Shown: positions 11,574-24,069, counted from the stretch's first letter. The stretch is DNA of 64,000 bases from Ophiostoma sp. CBS 140.51 (GCA_029298735.1 JANSLP010000051.1:62001-126000), one strand, 5' to 3'. Notes: generated from the sequence alone by a model not told the origin. Numbers and translations: made by a program.

Positions 11574-12710
11574 GTAAACATGCGCATTGGCTGCAATATT
11601 ATGTCATGCCAATAAAGCGGCTGGCGTAGAAAATCAAAAACTACAAATAAAATGAAGAGAAAATGGGAGCGCTCCCAGAAACAGGCAAGAAATTGCGGGC
11701 AGCCGTGTTCCGTTCTGCCGCATTTAGCAGCCCGCGCCGCACGCCCACGCGGAACGAAAGAGCCTTCTCCAATGGCAGTAGCCTGCATTGGGACTGTATA
11801 AATGACGGTCAATCTATTTTTGAGGGCGCGTGGTGCTGCCGTGTATACTTGTCTAAAGAAATGTGCAAAATACGGCGCCATTCAAGGATTCTCTCTTCGT
11901 TCTGGTCATGCTCAAGCCCACAGCGTTCGTGGTAGATTGCCACAACTCCACACTTTCTGACCACCAAAAAGCTGGGACGTCTGGGGCAAGTTTGCCACGA
12001 CAGGATGCGAATTGCATGAGGCCGGGCATGTGGCTGGTCTTGGCTGTTCATTCACGACGTCGATGAACCGGGAAAGGAAGAACGATAAGACAAGCATCTC
12101 CGTTTTTCATGTTCATGCTCCACGTTCTGCACATTATCGGGTAGTCTATCTGAAATCTCTGAACCCATGTCTTTGTCTTCCACCACAATTTTGTGCCTCT
12201 TCCAGTACCGCCGTCGCCGCAACCAACATTCTCTCGGAGGCACACAACCCACCACACCCATGATACCCTTTCCCTCCATTCCCCACAAGAGCCGCGCCGG
12301 ATAACCGAATTGAGCACAACGACAACCCAAAAACGCGCGCAACCACACCAGTAGTCACCCACGTAGCAGTATTTGAAAATAAAGTGCTTCCTCTCTTGCT
12401 AGTTTTGTGTCGACAAGGAAGGCCTAGTATATTGCGTGAGGGCATTTTCTCGTAATGAATGTAATGAACGGGGCAGCCATGTCAATTTACAGTCAGTTGA
12501 CAACAAGGACCGAGGCGTTATGGGTAGGGGGCATCAGTGCCAATATAAATCAACTGACTCGCACTCTTGGTGCCCATCTTGTCGATCTCGAACATTTGCC
12601 AAGTCTTCTTGTGTTGTCCCCAAGCCTTTCCTTTCTTTTGATTTTATTTCTCGTCTACGGTCTTCTATTGTCACTTTACATCCTGTATCGTCTTCTTCCG
12701 CATACTCACA
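11574..12710. other. Intergenic region upstream of the AA9 gene
   Basis: No supportable gene. The last 100 bases before the AA9 start codon are pyrimidine-rich, as expected for a leader. Confidence 0.55.
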
Positions 12711-13912
12711 ATGAAGTCTGCAATCCGGACAGCCGTCATCAGCCTTGCCACACGGCAGGTCGCTGCCCATGCCATCTTCCAGGAACTCTGGGTCGGCGGT
12801 ACTGATATGATAAGTTTCCATACTCTCTTTGGGTTTTCAATGACAGCCTCCAACTAACACAAAATACGGCCCGCAGTGTGCTCGGATGCCACTCTCCAAC
12901 ACGCCCGTTACTAATGTCATGTCCAACGACATCCGGTGCAACGCCGGCACCACGCCTGTGGCCCACAAGTGCGCCGTTACACCAGGCACGACTGTCACCG
13001 TCGAGATGCACCAGCAGCCCAACGACCGTTCCTGTGCCAGTCAGGCTATTGGTGGTGCCCACTATGGTCCCGTCACCGTCTACCTCTCCAAAGTTCCCGA
13101 CTCGAGCACGGCCGACGGCTCCTCGGACTGGTTCAAGGTCTTTGAAGACGGCTGGTCGGCGGCTGCCAGCGGCGGAAGCGGCGATGACGACAACTGGGGC
13201 ACCAAGGACCTCAACACGTGCTGTGGCAAGATGGACGTACCGATCCCGGCCACCCTGGCGCCTGGTGATTACTTGTTGCGTGCCGAGGCACTGGCTCTAC
13301 ACACAGCCGGCTCGCCGAGCGGCGCCCAGTTCTACATGACGTGCTACCAGCTAACTGTTGGCTCGGCCGCTGGTGGCGCTCCCTCCGCTAGTAATATTAC
13401 CTCTGTTCATGCCTTTGAGGCCGCCTACGACACCGTCAAGTTCCCCGGTGCTTACAAGTCGACTGACCCGGGCATCCTCATCAACATCCACCAGAAGTTG
13501 GCCGGACCTTATGTTGTACCCGGCCCGGCCGTTGTTTCTGGAGGCACTACACGCGTTGCTGGCTCAGCATGCACCGGCTGTGAGTCAACGTGCAAGGCTG
13601 GCTCTGGTCCCTCGGGTACGGCCATCGCTGTGGCTGCGTCCGCACCCACGTCGTCGACCGACAGCAGCTCGGGGAATTCTGGGGCTTCGGGCGCTTCGGG
13701 CGCTTCGGGCGCTTCGTCGGGGAATGCTGCCTGTGCAGTCGCCCGCTTCGGCCAGTGCGGTGGTAGCGGCTACACCGGCTGCTCAAACTGTGCGGTAAGT
13801 AAATGACCTTCTTTTCAGGACAAACAAAATTCTCTTCAATAAAATCTAACCCATCTAGTCCGGTCTTTCATGCAAGGCTGTGTCGCCGCCGTATTACTCT
13901 CAGTGTGCGTAG
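12711..13912 (+). CDS. AA9 lytic polysaccharide monooxygenase with C-terminal CBM1
   Basis: A secreted copper enzyme that oxidatively cleaves cellulose. The signal peptide ends before His20, which becomes the copper-binding His1 (HAIFQELWVGGTDM). The second copper histidine is in GGAHYGP (His95 of the precursor) and the axial tyrosine in QFYMTCYQL (Tyr186). A Ser/Gly-rich linker with GAS repeats leads to a CBM1 (ending NCASGLSCK...YYSQCA). Intron 2 (13795-13858) is canonical, with GTAAGT, CTAAC and TAG. Intron 1 is not: frame requires its loss between 12810 and 12876 (CTAAC branch at 12854, CAG acceptor), but the donor reads ATAAGT where GTAAGT is expected. With that intron removed the protein has 356 residues. 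The alternatives are a rare AT-AG intron, a mutated donor or a sequencing error. Confidence 0.85.
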
Positions 13913-14306
13913 AGTGATGGATCCGTGGTCTACCTAACGTAACAATTTCCTGAATGGTTCGCATGATATCAGCGTCCGTCTTCAATAAAAACGTAATTAA
14001 AACGAAACCATTCAGAATTCAAACGCCCAAGGTAAATAAATCTTTTGTTCGTTGTATCGTTGTTAAGTGATTTAGTCACGTGGCATGTCACACTCTTGAC
14101 AGGTGAATGAGGCACACACATGGCGCATTAGTCATCTTCTCTTTGGCCCCACTCTTGACAACCGCCCCTCCAGCTCCAGGCGGCGTGTTGACGATGAGGT
14201 CATTAGACGCATTTCTTCAACGCCTCCTTGACGACAGTTTATCTACCGCGTCGCCTGCGCCGTTGTACTTTTCCCCTGACGACACCAACACGTCGCTTCC
14301 GCCACC
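13913..14306. other. Spacer between AA9 gene and palA
   Basis: About 390 bp holding the AA9 3' end and the palA promoter and leader. I see no PacC word GCCARG here and no gene. Confidence 0.6.
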
Positions 14307-17032
14307 ATGGCATCGTGAGTACCTCAACACTATCTTAAGATGTCTCATTCCGTCTACTAACGTCCCTTTTTCTTTTCTTTAGCTCCCAAACAAACCAGCT
14401 CTCTCTCCCGTTTCGAAAATCAACACACCTTTCCCTCGCGACCGCGATCCGCCAGTATGTTGCCGACAAGTACGGACAGCACCCGGACACGTTCCGTGAG
14501 GACATGGACGTGATTGACACGCTGCGACGCGATGCTGTCAATGTGCGCGAAGCCCACCCGAGCGGCATCAAGAAGCTGCAGGCCTACGCGGGGCAGCTGT
14601 CGTGGATCGGCGGCAAGTTCCCCGTGGAGATTGGCGCCGAGTTTACGTGGTACCCGGCGCTGGGCTACAACGTCGACCGGCCCATCGTACAAAACAACCT
14701 CAAATTTGAGCGCGCCAACGTACTCTACAACCTAGCAGCACTCTACAGCCAATTGGCCGTTGGCACGAGCCACGCTGATGCCGACGGACTCAAGACAGCG
14801 GCGAGCTACTTTATGCAGGCAGCGGGTGTTCTCGGCTTCTTGCGCGACACGGTTATCAAGGACCCAGACTTGAGCAATGTGGTGCCCGAGGATATGGACT
14901 CAGCAACGCTCGACTGTTTGGAACAGCTGATGCTGGCCCAGGCGCAAGAATGCTTCTGGATGCGCGCAGTGTCGGAAGGCTACAAGGACGCGACAATTGC
15001 GAAGCTGGCGGCCAGGCTGGCTGACTTGTACGATACGGCGGGTGAGGCGGCCATGAAGAGCGACGCCGTCAGTCGCGCCTGGATCCACCACGTCAGCGCC
15101 AAACACCACCATTTCGCCGCGGCGGCCCAGTACCGGGCATCGCTCGACTGTCTAGAGAAGCGCAAGTACGGCGAGGAGGTAGCGCGGTTGCAAGACTCAC
15201 TTCTTTGTGTTGCCGAGGGTCTTAAGGAGAGCCGCGGCGGCTACCTGAGCAAGACTGTGGTCGAGGATCTCAACGGACTGAAACGACGCGTCGAGGAGGA
15301 TTTGAAGCGCGCCGAGAAAGACAACGATGTCATCTACCTCCAGGTGGTGCCCCCCAAGTCAGAGCTCAAGATCCTAGACCGCGCCAACATGGCCACAGCA
15401 CGTATCCCGCCACAAGTTGAGAAGCCATTTGAGTACCTGGGCGACCTGGCCGAGTTTGGCCCTGCACTCTTCTCCAAGCTGGTGCCCTTCGCCGTACACC
15501 TGGCCGTATCCGTCTACGAAGAACGCCGCGATCGACTCGTCAACCAGAACATTATCCACGACCTCGAAGTGCTTACGGAACAATTGCACGGCACACTACT
15601 CGAACTGAACCTACCCGGCTCGCTCCAGGCCATAGAACGGCCGCTGGGCCTGCCAGGATCGCTGGTGCAACATGCCGAGGAGATGCGCTACGCAGATGCC
15701 GTCAACCGGGCTAAACGCAGCTTTGAGGACATCAATAAGCTGAGGGCCGGCGACCGGGCCACCTTTGACGAGGGCAAGGCACTGTTGGCAGTGGAAAGCG
15801 ACGAAGATGCACAGTTACGGCGCAAGTACGGTACGGCGCGCTGGACGCGCGCCGAGGGTCATGCCGACGGTGCACAGGGCCAGAAGCTGTGGACGAACGC
15901 CGACGAGATTGAGGGCTACTTTGCATCCAGTGGGTCGAGTGACGGCGTGGTCCGTGATATGTTCGCGTCCATTGAGGACATTCTGACTTTGCTGGCGGGC
16001 CCCGAACGCGCCCTTATGGACTTTGTACCCAACAGCCGCAAGATGGAGGTACCCGAGGCCGTCAAGCCATCTCTTGGCCGTCTAAGAAGTGCCTACAACG
16101 ATGTGCTACGGCTCGAGTCCCGGCGGCGCAAGCGTGTCGAGGCATTACGTGAAAAGGCCCGCGCCGACGACGTTAAGCCGGACATCCTCAAAGAAACAGC
16201 ACGCCTCGAGCGCGCGTATCCCAACACACCCATTGTCGCATCACACTTTGACGGCTTCTTTGCAACACGTCTGCGCGAACTCTACGACCAAGACCAAGAT
16301 GTACTTGTGCAGCGGGAGCGCACCGATCAAGAAAAGGCACTCGATGATGTGGCCCGGGCCAACCGCGAGTTTGTTTCTCAAAAGAAGGCCGCAACGGGCG
16401 GCGCCGGCGGTGGCGGACGCGAGCGTGAGGCGGCTCTGCAGAAGCTGGACAATGCGCACTATAAGTACAAGGAGGTCGTCCGTAACGTCGAGGTCGGCCG
16501 CAAGTTCTACAATGACCTGAGTAAGATTGTGGGCGCGTTCCGGGACCAGAGCCGTGCATGGGTGCAGCAGCGGCGTAGCGAAGCCCAGGCCATTGAAGAG
16601 GAGCTGTCGATGCCGGTGCTGTCGTCGTTGTCCTTGGGGCATCAACAGCAGCAACATCAACAACAACATCAACAGCCATCTCAACAACAATACCAGCAGC
16701 AACCGCCACAACAGCAGCAGCAGCAATTCTCTCCACCTCCACAACAGCAATCACCGGCCATCCAGTCCTGGGCCGGCGGCCAACCCCAGCAGCCAACACC
16801 CATTCCCGTCTCACATCAGCAGCAGCAGCAACAACAGTCACCAGTGTCACAACAACCACAGCCGCAACAGCACCAGATGTGGAACCCCGGCATGGGCATC
16901 CGCTTCGGCGACTCGCCTGCTCCTGGCGGAACGCCGCAGCCACAACCCGGAAGTGGCGCCTCTGGTGGGAACCCGGCACAGACCAACCAGCACGGCACAT
17001 GGAATCCCTCATCGGGCATTCGGTTTGGCTAG
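14307..17032 (+). CDS. palA: PalA/Rim20, BRO1-domain protein of the ambient-pH pathway
   Basis: An ESCRT-linked scaffold that binds PacC (YPxL/I motifs) and Vps32/Snf7 so that PacC is processed at alkaline pH. The first exon is only 8 nt (ATG GCA TC) in a CCACC ATGG context. A GTGAGT donor, CTAAC branch and TAG acceptor (intron 14315-14382) join it to an exon starting SSQTNQLSLPFRKS, the typical PalA N-terminus. The protein has 885 residues. The BRO1 domain covers about residues 5-380, including AVNVREAHPSGIKKLQAY and EFTWYPALGY; a coiled V-type domain covers about 390-720. The Gln/Pro-rich tail ends with two WNPxxGIRFG motifs. It matches PalA rather than Bro1/Vps31, which lacks this ending. 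The tail's glutamine runs (16640-16900) are the only odd part. Confidence 0.93.
16640..16905 (+). repeat. CAG/CAA-rich polyglutamine segment in palA
   Basis: CAA and CAG codons dominate, giving Q-rich stretches broken by H, P and S. They encode the flexible Pro/Gln tail between the V-domain and the final WNP motifs. Such tracts vary in length between strains. Confidence 0.85.
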
Positions 17033-20000
17033 ATGGTGTGCTGAGGAGGCTGTGAAATGTAACAGTATTAGGTTTGCGGGTCACTGGTGCGTTCTTTCTC
17101 TTTAACTTTGTATCTCAATGTATATACGTCGATTTTCATGAGTACATCCCATTTTTTGTAAGCCAAAAAATCATAGACTAGCTAGCTATTATCACTTTTC
17201 AACCGTCTCTTTCCCCAAATGCATGTGTGATATGAGCCTCAAACCACGTGAATAAACGCCTTCTCGCCTCCTCGCTCCCAACATTTTTTTTTTCATTCTC
17301 GTCAACATTTATCCCCTTTCCCCAGGATCCACGCCGGTCGAACGCTCCGTCAGCGGTAAGACTCCTCTTGAAATGCTCTTCTCCGCCGACCACACCATCT
17401 TTTTTTTTTTGCTCATTTCTACCTGTCCCCATTCCTGATCGCCGTGATATTGCCGCCTAATTCGGTCTCGGTGTTGGTTTTGCTCCTTTTAGCCAGGCTT
17501 TTTTCTCCTGATATGCACTGTGCTGTGTTCTTCTGCACATCAGAGAGCTTTTGACAAGACAAGTATTTACCGGTTTTCGTGCGATGTGCTCGTTGGAGCT
17601 TGTGATTGATTTATCTATGAAAAGTATGGCACAGTATAGTATTTTCTTATTTCTACCAACTACTCTTGTCAAAAGATAAATATTTTGAGTTTAATATTCC
17701 CAAAAAAACCCTTCTTCTTCTTCTTCTTCTTCTTCTTCTTTTTAAAAAAATATATAAAACAACAGAGTAAAAACGAAAAAGAAACAGCCTAGTTCGACAG
17801 TGAGATAGACGTGATGACAACAGATGTTACCATAATAGGCGACTCAAATTCGCAAAGACCGAGCGTGCGTGTGCCTCTTCATTTACCGCTCCCGGCTGTG
17901 CCTCGCTCCACATAACGCGCCTGTCACTCTTAGTCCGCCTCAACCGTCGGACATCCCCAACGGCAAAAGGCGAGAAAACACGACCAGAAAAGCAACAATA
18001 ATAGCAAAAAAATCCCAGGTCCACGTTGCCGCCGCAGAGACGCAGTTGGAGAGCTGTCACCAATCGTGAGTGTGCTAAAAAGAGAAAAAAAATCGAATGG
18101 TGATAAAAGAAAGGAGAAATAAAGACAGGTGGAGGTAAACGGAATTAAAGAGACACAACTTACAACAAAACGTGGGGTTGTGGACAATGAGGAAGAGCAT
18201 CGGTTCTGTTGCACTGATGACGATCAGGACACGAAACAGCTCAAGGGCCGAGGCCGCCACACGTCAGACACGGACAGTAATTTTTGGTGCCCTCTTTATT
18301 TATTATATTTCATTCTTGTCTTTTCTTTTACCGTAGCACACAGATGGGCCCATCTTGCATGTTCGATCGTTCTGCATTGCATTTTGCACTGGTGAGACGA
18401 TACAGATAAATCAACATCAACGGCAATCGAGCAAGAGCCTCATTCTCACTCTCACTCATCTATGAGATTATGCGTATATGTCGATCAGGTGTAGGCTAGC
18501 TTTCATGCCACCCTCATCTTGATCTTACCTTGCCCTTGCCAACACCGCCTGACCCCCAACACCGTACAAATCCGGCATTTCAGGCCCCGCATGTTGGAAC
18601 AAGTCAGGTCTAATAGATATGACAAGGCAAGACAGCAAACACCGCAAAGTATGAGAAACGACGGATACAAAATAACACCAGGGAGAAGATAATGGGGTTG
18701 TGAGTGTATAAGGAACGGGAGGATCCCCTCGTTCGCCATGAGCTGCGAACATCGCAAAAGGCAAGAGAGAATAGGCTAAATGACCGACGCCTGGTCTTCC
18801 ACTGGCTCTTTCCTATTTTATTCTCGGTTTATCTTCCGTCTTCGTGACATGACCGTGAGAAGTGTTGCGTGGCCACAGAAAAAGGGGCGATGTAGGGACA
18901 AAGAAAATAGCAGCCACGAGGGCCCAGAGACACCAACCACCGGCACCTACACCATCATGACGACGTCCAAAATAATGAAAGATAGAGAGGAAAAACGCTA
19001 CAAGCGAGGAAGGCTCAGTATCCCTGCGGAGTGTTGGTGGTGACAGATGCCAAAAACAAGCGCAGCGCCTGGGTTGCTACTGTCGACACATAGCACCCAG
19101 TCGTTCACCATAGCCCATATCTCATAGCTCGCTCATGCTGGGGAGCGCATGGTGTTGTATGGAAATGGATGGCGTATTATTTGTGGGCATTGTTTTATCG
19201 GCGTGTCTGGTTAATGAGCTTAGCTCTGGGGATGTCATCTCTCTCCCTTCTGGTTATTCCCCGTGCGTCATCCCCTCCACTTCTCTTTCCGAACAACCAT
19301 CGACTCTTCCCAACTGCCCATACCATACCGCAAACCAGGATAGCATCCCCACGGCTATCCTTTACAGAATGTGTCGAGCAGCATTGTCTTCATCTATCAT
19401 GGGCTGACAATGCTGCCATGTCTGACGATGCTGTTGGTGATGCCGTACTGCACCTACTTTATCAAGACTTCTTGAAGGGTAAGGGCATATAAAATAATGT
19501 GCTTCTAGATCGATACTGGTCCAATCCTATGCTTTTTTTTTGTTGGAGACGGCATGTTTTTGTTCCCCGTTGGAAGAAATCATATCGTAGCCTCGCATCC
19601 TCGCCTCTTCAAGATCTCTCCCCATGCTATCTTTGATGTCCGTAGGGGAGGTCCCGATATTAATTTTCTCCCTGCAACAAAAGAAAAAATATGGCACACC
19701 ACTGGAAGCGGAACTGTCCATTTTCTAGGCTGCGTCGGAGAGGCGCTCCTGGTATATTGCCATATATGTTCTCCACATAATGCGTGTGGTAAGTGTGGCA
19801 TGTGTGGTGCGTATGCTTTCCTCCTTTGTGCTGTCACTCACTTTCGACGACCTCTTGTACTAACTCGACGTCTTCCCCTTCCCCCTGTCGATTGCCCCGA
19901 CGGACAATACATAGTTCTGTATAAGTAGAACATGGGCCTCGTTCCCATTCTCTGGATGGCCCGTTCGGATTTGGTCTTCTTTTGTCTTGTCTCTTTTCGT

Positions 20001-20231
20001 CCCTTTTTTTGCTGTTGTTCTTTCATCTTTTCGTTCTTTCGGTGTGTCTGTGCTCTTCTTGTTATTGTTCCAAATTCCCTTGTGTACACTTATACCGGGG
20101 CTCTTGTTTTCTTTCAGTTTGTTTTTATATTTCATTTTTTTATATTCGCCACCTTCTTCGAACATCTCGACCTTTGAGAACCTCCCGATTTTCGTCTCGA
20201 TCACCGGCAACGACACAAAAGATCTCCAACT
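17033..20231. other. Intergenic region, 3.2 kb
   Basis: No supportable gene on either strand. It contains the palA 3' end, a (CTT)10 microsatellite, and toward the right a T/C-rich stretch with TATAAG near 19919 that may serve the P450 gene as promoter and leader. Confidence 0.5.
17711..17740. repeat. (CTT)10 microsatellite
   Basis: Ten perfect CTT units, followed by T and A runs. Noncoding. Confidence 0.95.
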
Positions 20232-21842
20232 ATGGAGACGGTCACTCTCATTCTCCTGTACCTGGCCGTGCCCAGTCTGATCTACTCGGCCGTCCAGCAT
20301 ATCCTGTTATGGAGTAAGACGAAAGGCGGTGGCGGCGGGAAAGCCAAGTTTCCCGGCCCAAAGCAGTATCCCTTTGTCGGCCGCATCCACGACCTGCCGC
20401 GCTTCTCGCTCTGGCTCAAGTTCAAGGAGTGGGCCGATGAGCACGGTCCCATCTACCAGACTCGCGCCGTCGACCAGACCTTTGTCATTATTTCAGACGA
20501 AAAGATTGCCGAGGAGCTGCTGGTGAAGCGTGGCCACATCTATTCAGGTCGCCCACAGATTCGGTCGCTTTTCCGTCACAAGGAGGGCCCGGCCTACTCG
20601 GCGCTTATGGATCGCCATGATACTTGGCAAAAGCAGCGCAAGTGGGTGCACGCCGCCATGGCTGAAGCGCACAAGCACCACTTTTACGGCCACCTCGAGG
20701 CTGAATCAGCGCGCCTCGTGGCCATGCTCGTACTGGACCCTTCTCGTTTCCTCGATTACACGCGCGAGTTTTGCGGTCGTGTCATGTCACGCCTGGCCTG
20801 GGACGACGCCACACAGGGCCGTGCCAACGGTGACAGTGCCGACACCACTCTGCACTGCATGAGTGTTTCGGGTCCCATCACCAACACAATGACACCACTG
20901 TGGCACATCCCCTTTTTTGTCAACCCGTGGAAGCAGTTTGAGGTCAAGCGCGAGGCCGAACAGCGTGCCTGGTGGCGCAACAACCTGCGGCTGGCCAAAG
21001 CCCGCTACCTCAAGGGCGACCTACCCAAGGACACCTGGGGTTCCCGCTACTTTGAGCAGCTGCAGAACGAGGGCAACGTGACGCTGGAGCAGGAGGAGGC
21101 CCAGGAGATCTTTGCGAGCTGCATGATCGGCTTTATGAACCTGGTCGGTGTTGTGACCATCTCAGGCCCGCTCAAGTTCTTCCAGATGTCCATGGCGCTG
21201 CACCCAGAATGGCAACGGAAAGCGCAGGCTGAGATTGACCGTGTCTGTGGTGACCGTATGCCGACGATGAGCGACTTTGCAGCACTGCCGACGGTGCGCG
21301 CATGTCTTAAGGAGACGCTGCGCTGGCGGTCGGGCGTGCCGCTGGGCGTGCCGCACCAGGCTGAGCGCGACGATGTGTTCCGCGGTGTGGAGATCAAGAA
21401 GAACACGATTGTTCTGGCGTGCGAGTGGTCCATCAACCGCGTCCCCGAGCGCTACCCGGACCCCGAGAACTTTCACCCGGAGCGGTACCTGGAGCCCGGC
21501 TGGCCCACGTACATGGAGCCGCTGACCAAGTACCCCAACTTTCGCGACGGCGCGTCGATGCACACGTTTGGCTGGGGCCGGCGGACGTGTCTGGGCAAGG
21601 ACATTGTCGACGATGAGATGTTTGTGTGCGGCGCATCGATGCTGTGGGGTCTGACGCTGGCGCAGAAGCGCTGTCCGTTGACGGGCGACCTGATTCCCAT
21701 TGACACGCAAGCGACAAACTCGCACGTTATTCTCGAGCCGAGTCCGTTCCAGATCAGCATTCAGCCACGGACGCCGGCGCGGGCACAGCAGATTCTCGAC
21801 AACTTTGCCAAGGTGCGGGATCAGGTGCGCGTTGAGATTTAG
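20232..21842 (+). CDS. Cytochrome P450 monooxygenase
   Basis: A 536-residue intronless P450, anchored in the endoplasmic reticulum by an N-terminal helix (residues 3-27). The proline hinge is PGPKQYPFVG (from 41). The ExxR motif is ETLR (361-364), the PERF-type region is HPERYL (415-420), and the heme loop is FGWGRRTCLG with Cys453 as heme ligand. The I-helix is atypical: where A/G-G-x-D/E-T is expected there is VGVVT (305-309), so the glycine and threonine are kept but the acidic residue is missing. The C-terminal half resembles a fungal clade annotated as OrdA/CYP64-like, with GVPLGVPHQ and a GASMHTFGWGRRTCLG ending, but I cannot assign a CYP family or substrate. The O-methyltransferase lies 1.5 kb away on the opposite strand. 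Confidence 0.92.
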   Translation: METVTLILLYLAVPSLIYSAVQHILLWSKTKGGGGGKAKFPGPKQYPFVGRIHDLPRFSLWLKFKEWADEHGPIYQTRAVDQTFVIISDEKIAEELLVKRGHIYSGRPQIRSLFRHKEGPAYSALMDRHDTWQKQRKWVHAAMAEAHKHHFYGHLEAESARLVAMLVLDPSRFLDYTREFCGRVMSRLAWDDATQGRANGDSADTTLHCMSVSGPITNTMTPLWHIPFFVNPWKQFEVKREAEQRAWWRNNLRLAKARYLKGDLPKDTWGSRYFEQLQNEGNVTLEQEEAQEIFASCMIGFMNLVGVVTISGPLKFFQMSMALHPEWQRKAQAEIDRVCGDRMPTMSDFAALPTVRACLKETLRWRSGVPLGVPHQAERDDVFRGVEIKKNTIVLACEWSINRVPERYPDPENFHPERYLEPGWPTYMEPLTKYPNFRDGASMHTFGWGRRTCLGKDIVDDEMFVCGASMLWGLTLAQKRCPLTGDLIPIDTQATNSHVILEPSPFQISIQPRTPARAQQILDNFAKVRDQVRVEI

Positions 21843-23316
21843 GGGGGTTGTCGTGAGGTGACGGTGCATTGTGTCGAGAGATATGAGAAATTTTCGCCGC
21901 CGATCGTGTGTATGTTTCTGTCATGAGAGTTGGTTAATAGGTGTTTGGTTTCGAGTTTGGATATTTCCCCCTTTTTGAGAATTTTTAATGCATGTTTTGA
22001 TGCCCTTGTTCAGTCACTCTTTCCTCATGTATTTTGTTCCTTCCGTGTGCTGTATGTTCTTTATTTGCTCTTTCCATCTTCGTTGTGGCGACACCATCCC
22101 ACGCGCCTTCCTCTTTACATACGACCTTTCTGTCCTCCCATAGCACTTGCAATAAGAGCGCAGTGCCAAGCTTATGAACGCCACTTTTCTTCTCATTCTG
22201 TCGTAAATACTTGATCTCGCACGAGGACGGCATGCGGACTGGTTACACAGCACGAGACAAATTGTCCATTGTCTCTCGAACTCCGATGGCGGCGGGAGGC
22301 CACGCTTTCTCCTTCGGGGTTATGTCCGAGTGTCTTGTTTCTTCCTCTCTTTTTTCGCGCTTCTGACTATCAGATGGTGCAATCTGGATCAGAGACATCA
22401 CCTCGTTTGAATCTTTCGGGTGCCAAATATTTCGTGATGGGACGCGAAGAGAGGTAACAAAAGAGCTAAAGAAGTATCAGATCCCAAGAAAAAGCGACAC
22501 GACGTAAGACGCGACCCCCTCTCACACACCATCAAGCAGCTCGAGATCCGAAGAAGGGGAAAAAAGAGGAGCTTTGGCTTGCAGCACGACAGGGTTCGCG
22601 CGATTGCTTCCCGATTAGGTTTGGCGTACCAGTGGAAAGAGGTTTGACGCTCCTTGACGGGTGGCGTTCGTGTGGGGCCAAGAGGAGAGAAAGATGGGGA
22701 GACGATGATCGGTTGGTCGAGGAGCATTAAGGTCTTTCATGTCTTTTCTTTCGTCTTTTTATGCCATGGGGAAGGGTGTTTGATTTTTCGGGGTTTCTTA
22801 TTCCTGTGATCTATTGTGGATATTCTCGTTTTTCTCCTTCCCATCCACTTTGTCTTAACAAACATGCCATCTTTGGCAAGACGTGGTTCGGTAAACAATA
22901 TTGAAGGCTCCAGATTCTAAGCAAGAAAGAAAAGTAAAAAGAAAAAAACCCCCCCCCCAAAAAAACCCTAAAAAACATACCATCACGATGTAGCTACGCC
23001 CTACGTAGTAAGGATTGAGCGAGGCTACGGGAGAGAAACTGAAGAAAAAAGGTCGAGGAAAAAACAGAAACGGACTGCCGGAACAGCACAGTGTCAAGAC
23101 AAATTCGGTAAACAGCTTCTGTTTGTCAAGCTAGAAATACAAGGCTGAGCCGTGAGCTCGAGCTTTTCTCTTACGATAATTTTATCATCTGTGCGCTAGA
23201 CATGGTAAACTTTATGCAGTAACTTTGTGCAGTGGGTATGTACAGTAGTATTCGTGTCTCATTGCGAAATAATCTATGAACAGCTGTGTTGAAGCTCCCC
23301 GAGGCGTCTTTCGCCT
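21843..23316. other. Convergent intergenic region
   Basis: Lies between the convergent P450 and O-methyltransferase genes and should hold both 3' ends. It contains a short poly-C run near 22950 and no supportable gene. Confidence 0.55.
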
Positions 23317-24069
23317 CTAGTTGGCCGGTTGGTAGATGCTCATCTCAAGACCGCCCTTGTAAGGAAGCACGACATTGACAAAGCCGTTGACCGAGTCCCG
23401 CAGGTAAGTCAACAGGTCCCGGTACGACTTGGCAGCCGATGCAGTGTTGTCCGTCAAGATGACAGCGCCGCGGCGCATCTTGGGCTGCACAACCTTGAGA
23501 GTCGGCAGGGCCATGGGCGTCCAGATGTCCAGCAGCAGAAAGTTGACGTCTGCCAGGTCCGTCTTGAGCGTCTCGCGCAGGTCGCCTACACGCAAGTCAA
23601 TGACATCGCTGACAGCCGGGCCGCACTCGTCCCAGTAAGCCCGAGCCTGGGTGGCCTTGGTCGGCTCGTGCTCCGTAGCGACAACGCGAGCCTCCTTACC
23701 GGAGGAGGCCGCATTAGCTGCCGCCGCCAGCGCCAGGTAGATGGTGCTCACGCCGTACGAGGTGCCGGCCTCGACGATGGTGGTGGCGCCTGTGGCGCGC
23801 AGAAGGCTGTAGACAAAGTGGCATTTGTCCTCCTCGAGCGCGATGAACTTGTCTTTCATAAACGTATCAAAGGGGATGCCCTTGAACGACTCGGCTGTGA
23901 CGCCATTCTCCTGCTCGAGCGATTTGGCGTGCAGGGTGGCGAGCAGGTCGCGGATGTGCTGCGGTGTGTCGCCGAGTGTGTCAAGGACGGGCAGCGGCGT
24001 GAGGTCAGCCTGGGCCGCCTTAGCCGCGGCGATGGTGTCTTCGACGGTAGTGGAGGTGGTGGAAGACAT
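23317..24069 (-). CDS. SAM-dependent O-methyltransferase, catechol-OMT-like
   Basis: A 250-residue class I methyltransferase. The start chosen (MSSTTSTT) is the first in-frame ATG with a good leader; an upstream in-frame ATG at 24174 would add 35 residues unlike the family. The glycine-rich SAM loop is TIVEAGTSYGVSTIYLA (from residue 97). The acidic ribose ligand is in ATEHEP (Glu133), and a metal-type LLLDIW (Asp181) is followed by GAVILTDN (201-208). These fit the methyltransferase_24 and O-methyltransferase-3 families. No signal peptide is present, so it is probably cytosolic. It is divergent from the siderophore transporter and shares its 1.4-kb upstream region, so co-regulation by iron is possible but unproven. 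The substrate is unknown. Confidence 0.85.
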   Translation of the reverse strand: MSSTTSTTVEDTIAAAKAAQADLTPLPVLDTLGDTPQHIRDLLATLHAKSLEQENGVTAESFKGIPFDTFMKDKFIALEEDKCHFVYSLLRATGATTIVEAGTSYGVSTIYLALAAAANAASSGKEARVVATEHEPTKATQARAYWDECGPAVSDVIDLRVGDLRETLKTDLADVNFLLLDIWTPMALPTLKVVQPKMRRGAVILTDNTASAAKSYRDLLTYLRDSVNGFVNVVLPYKGGLEMSIYQPAN

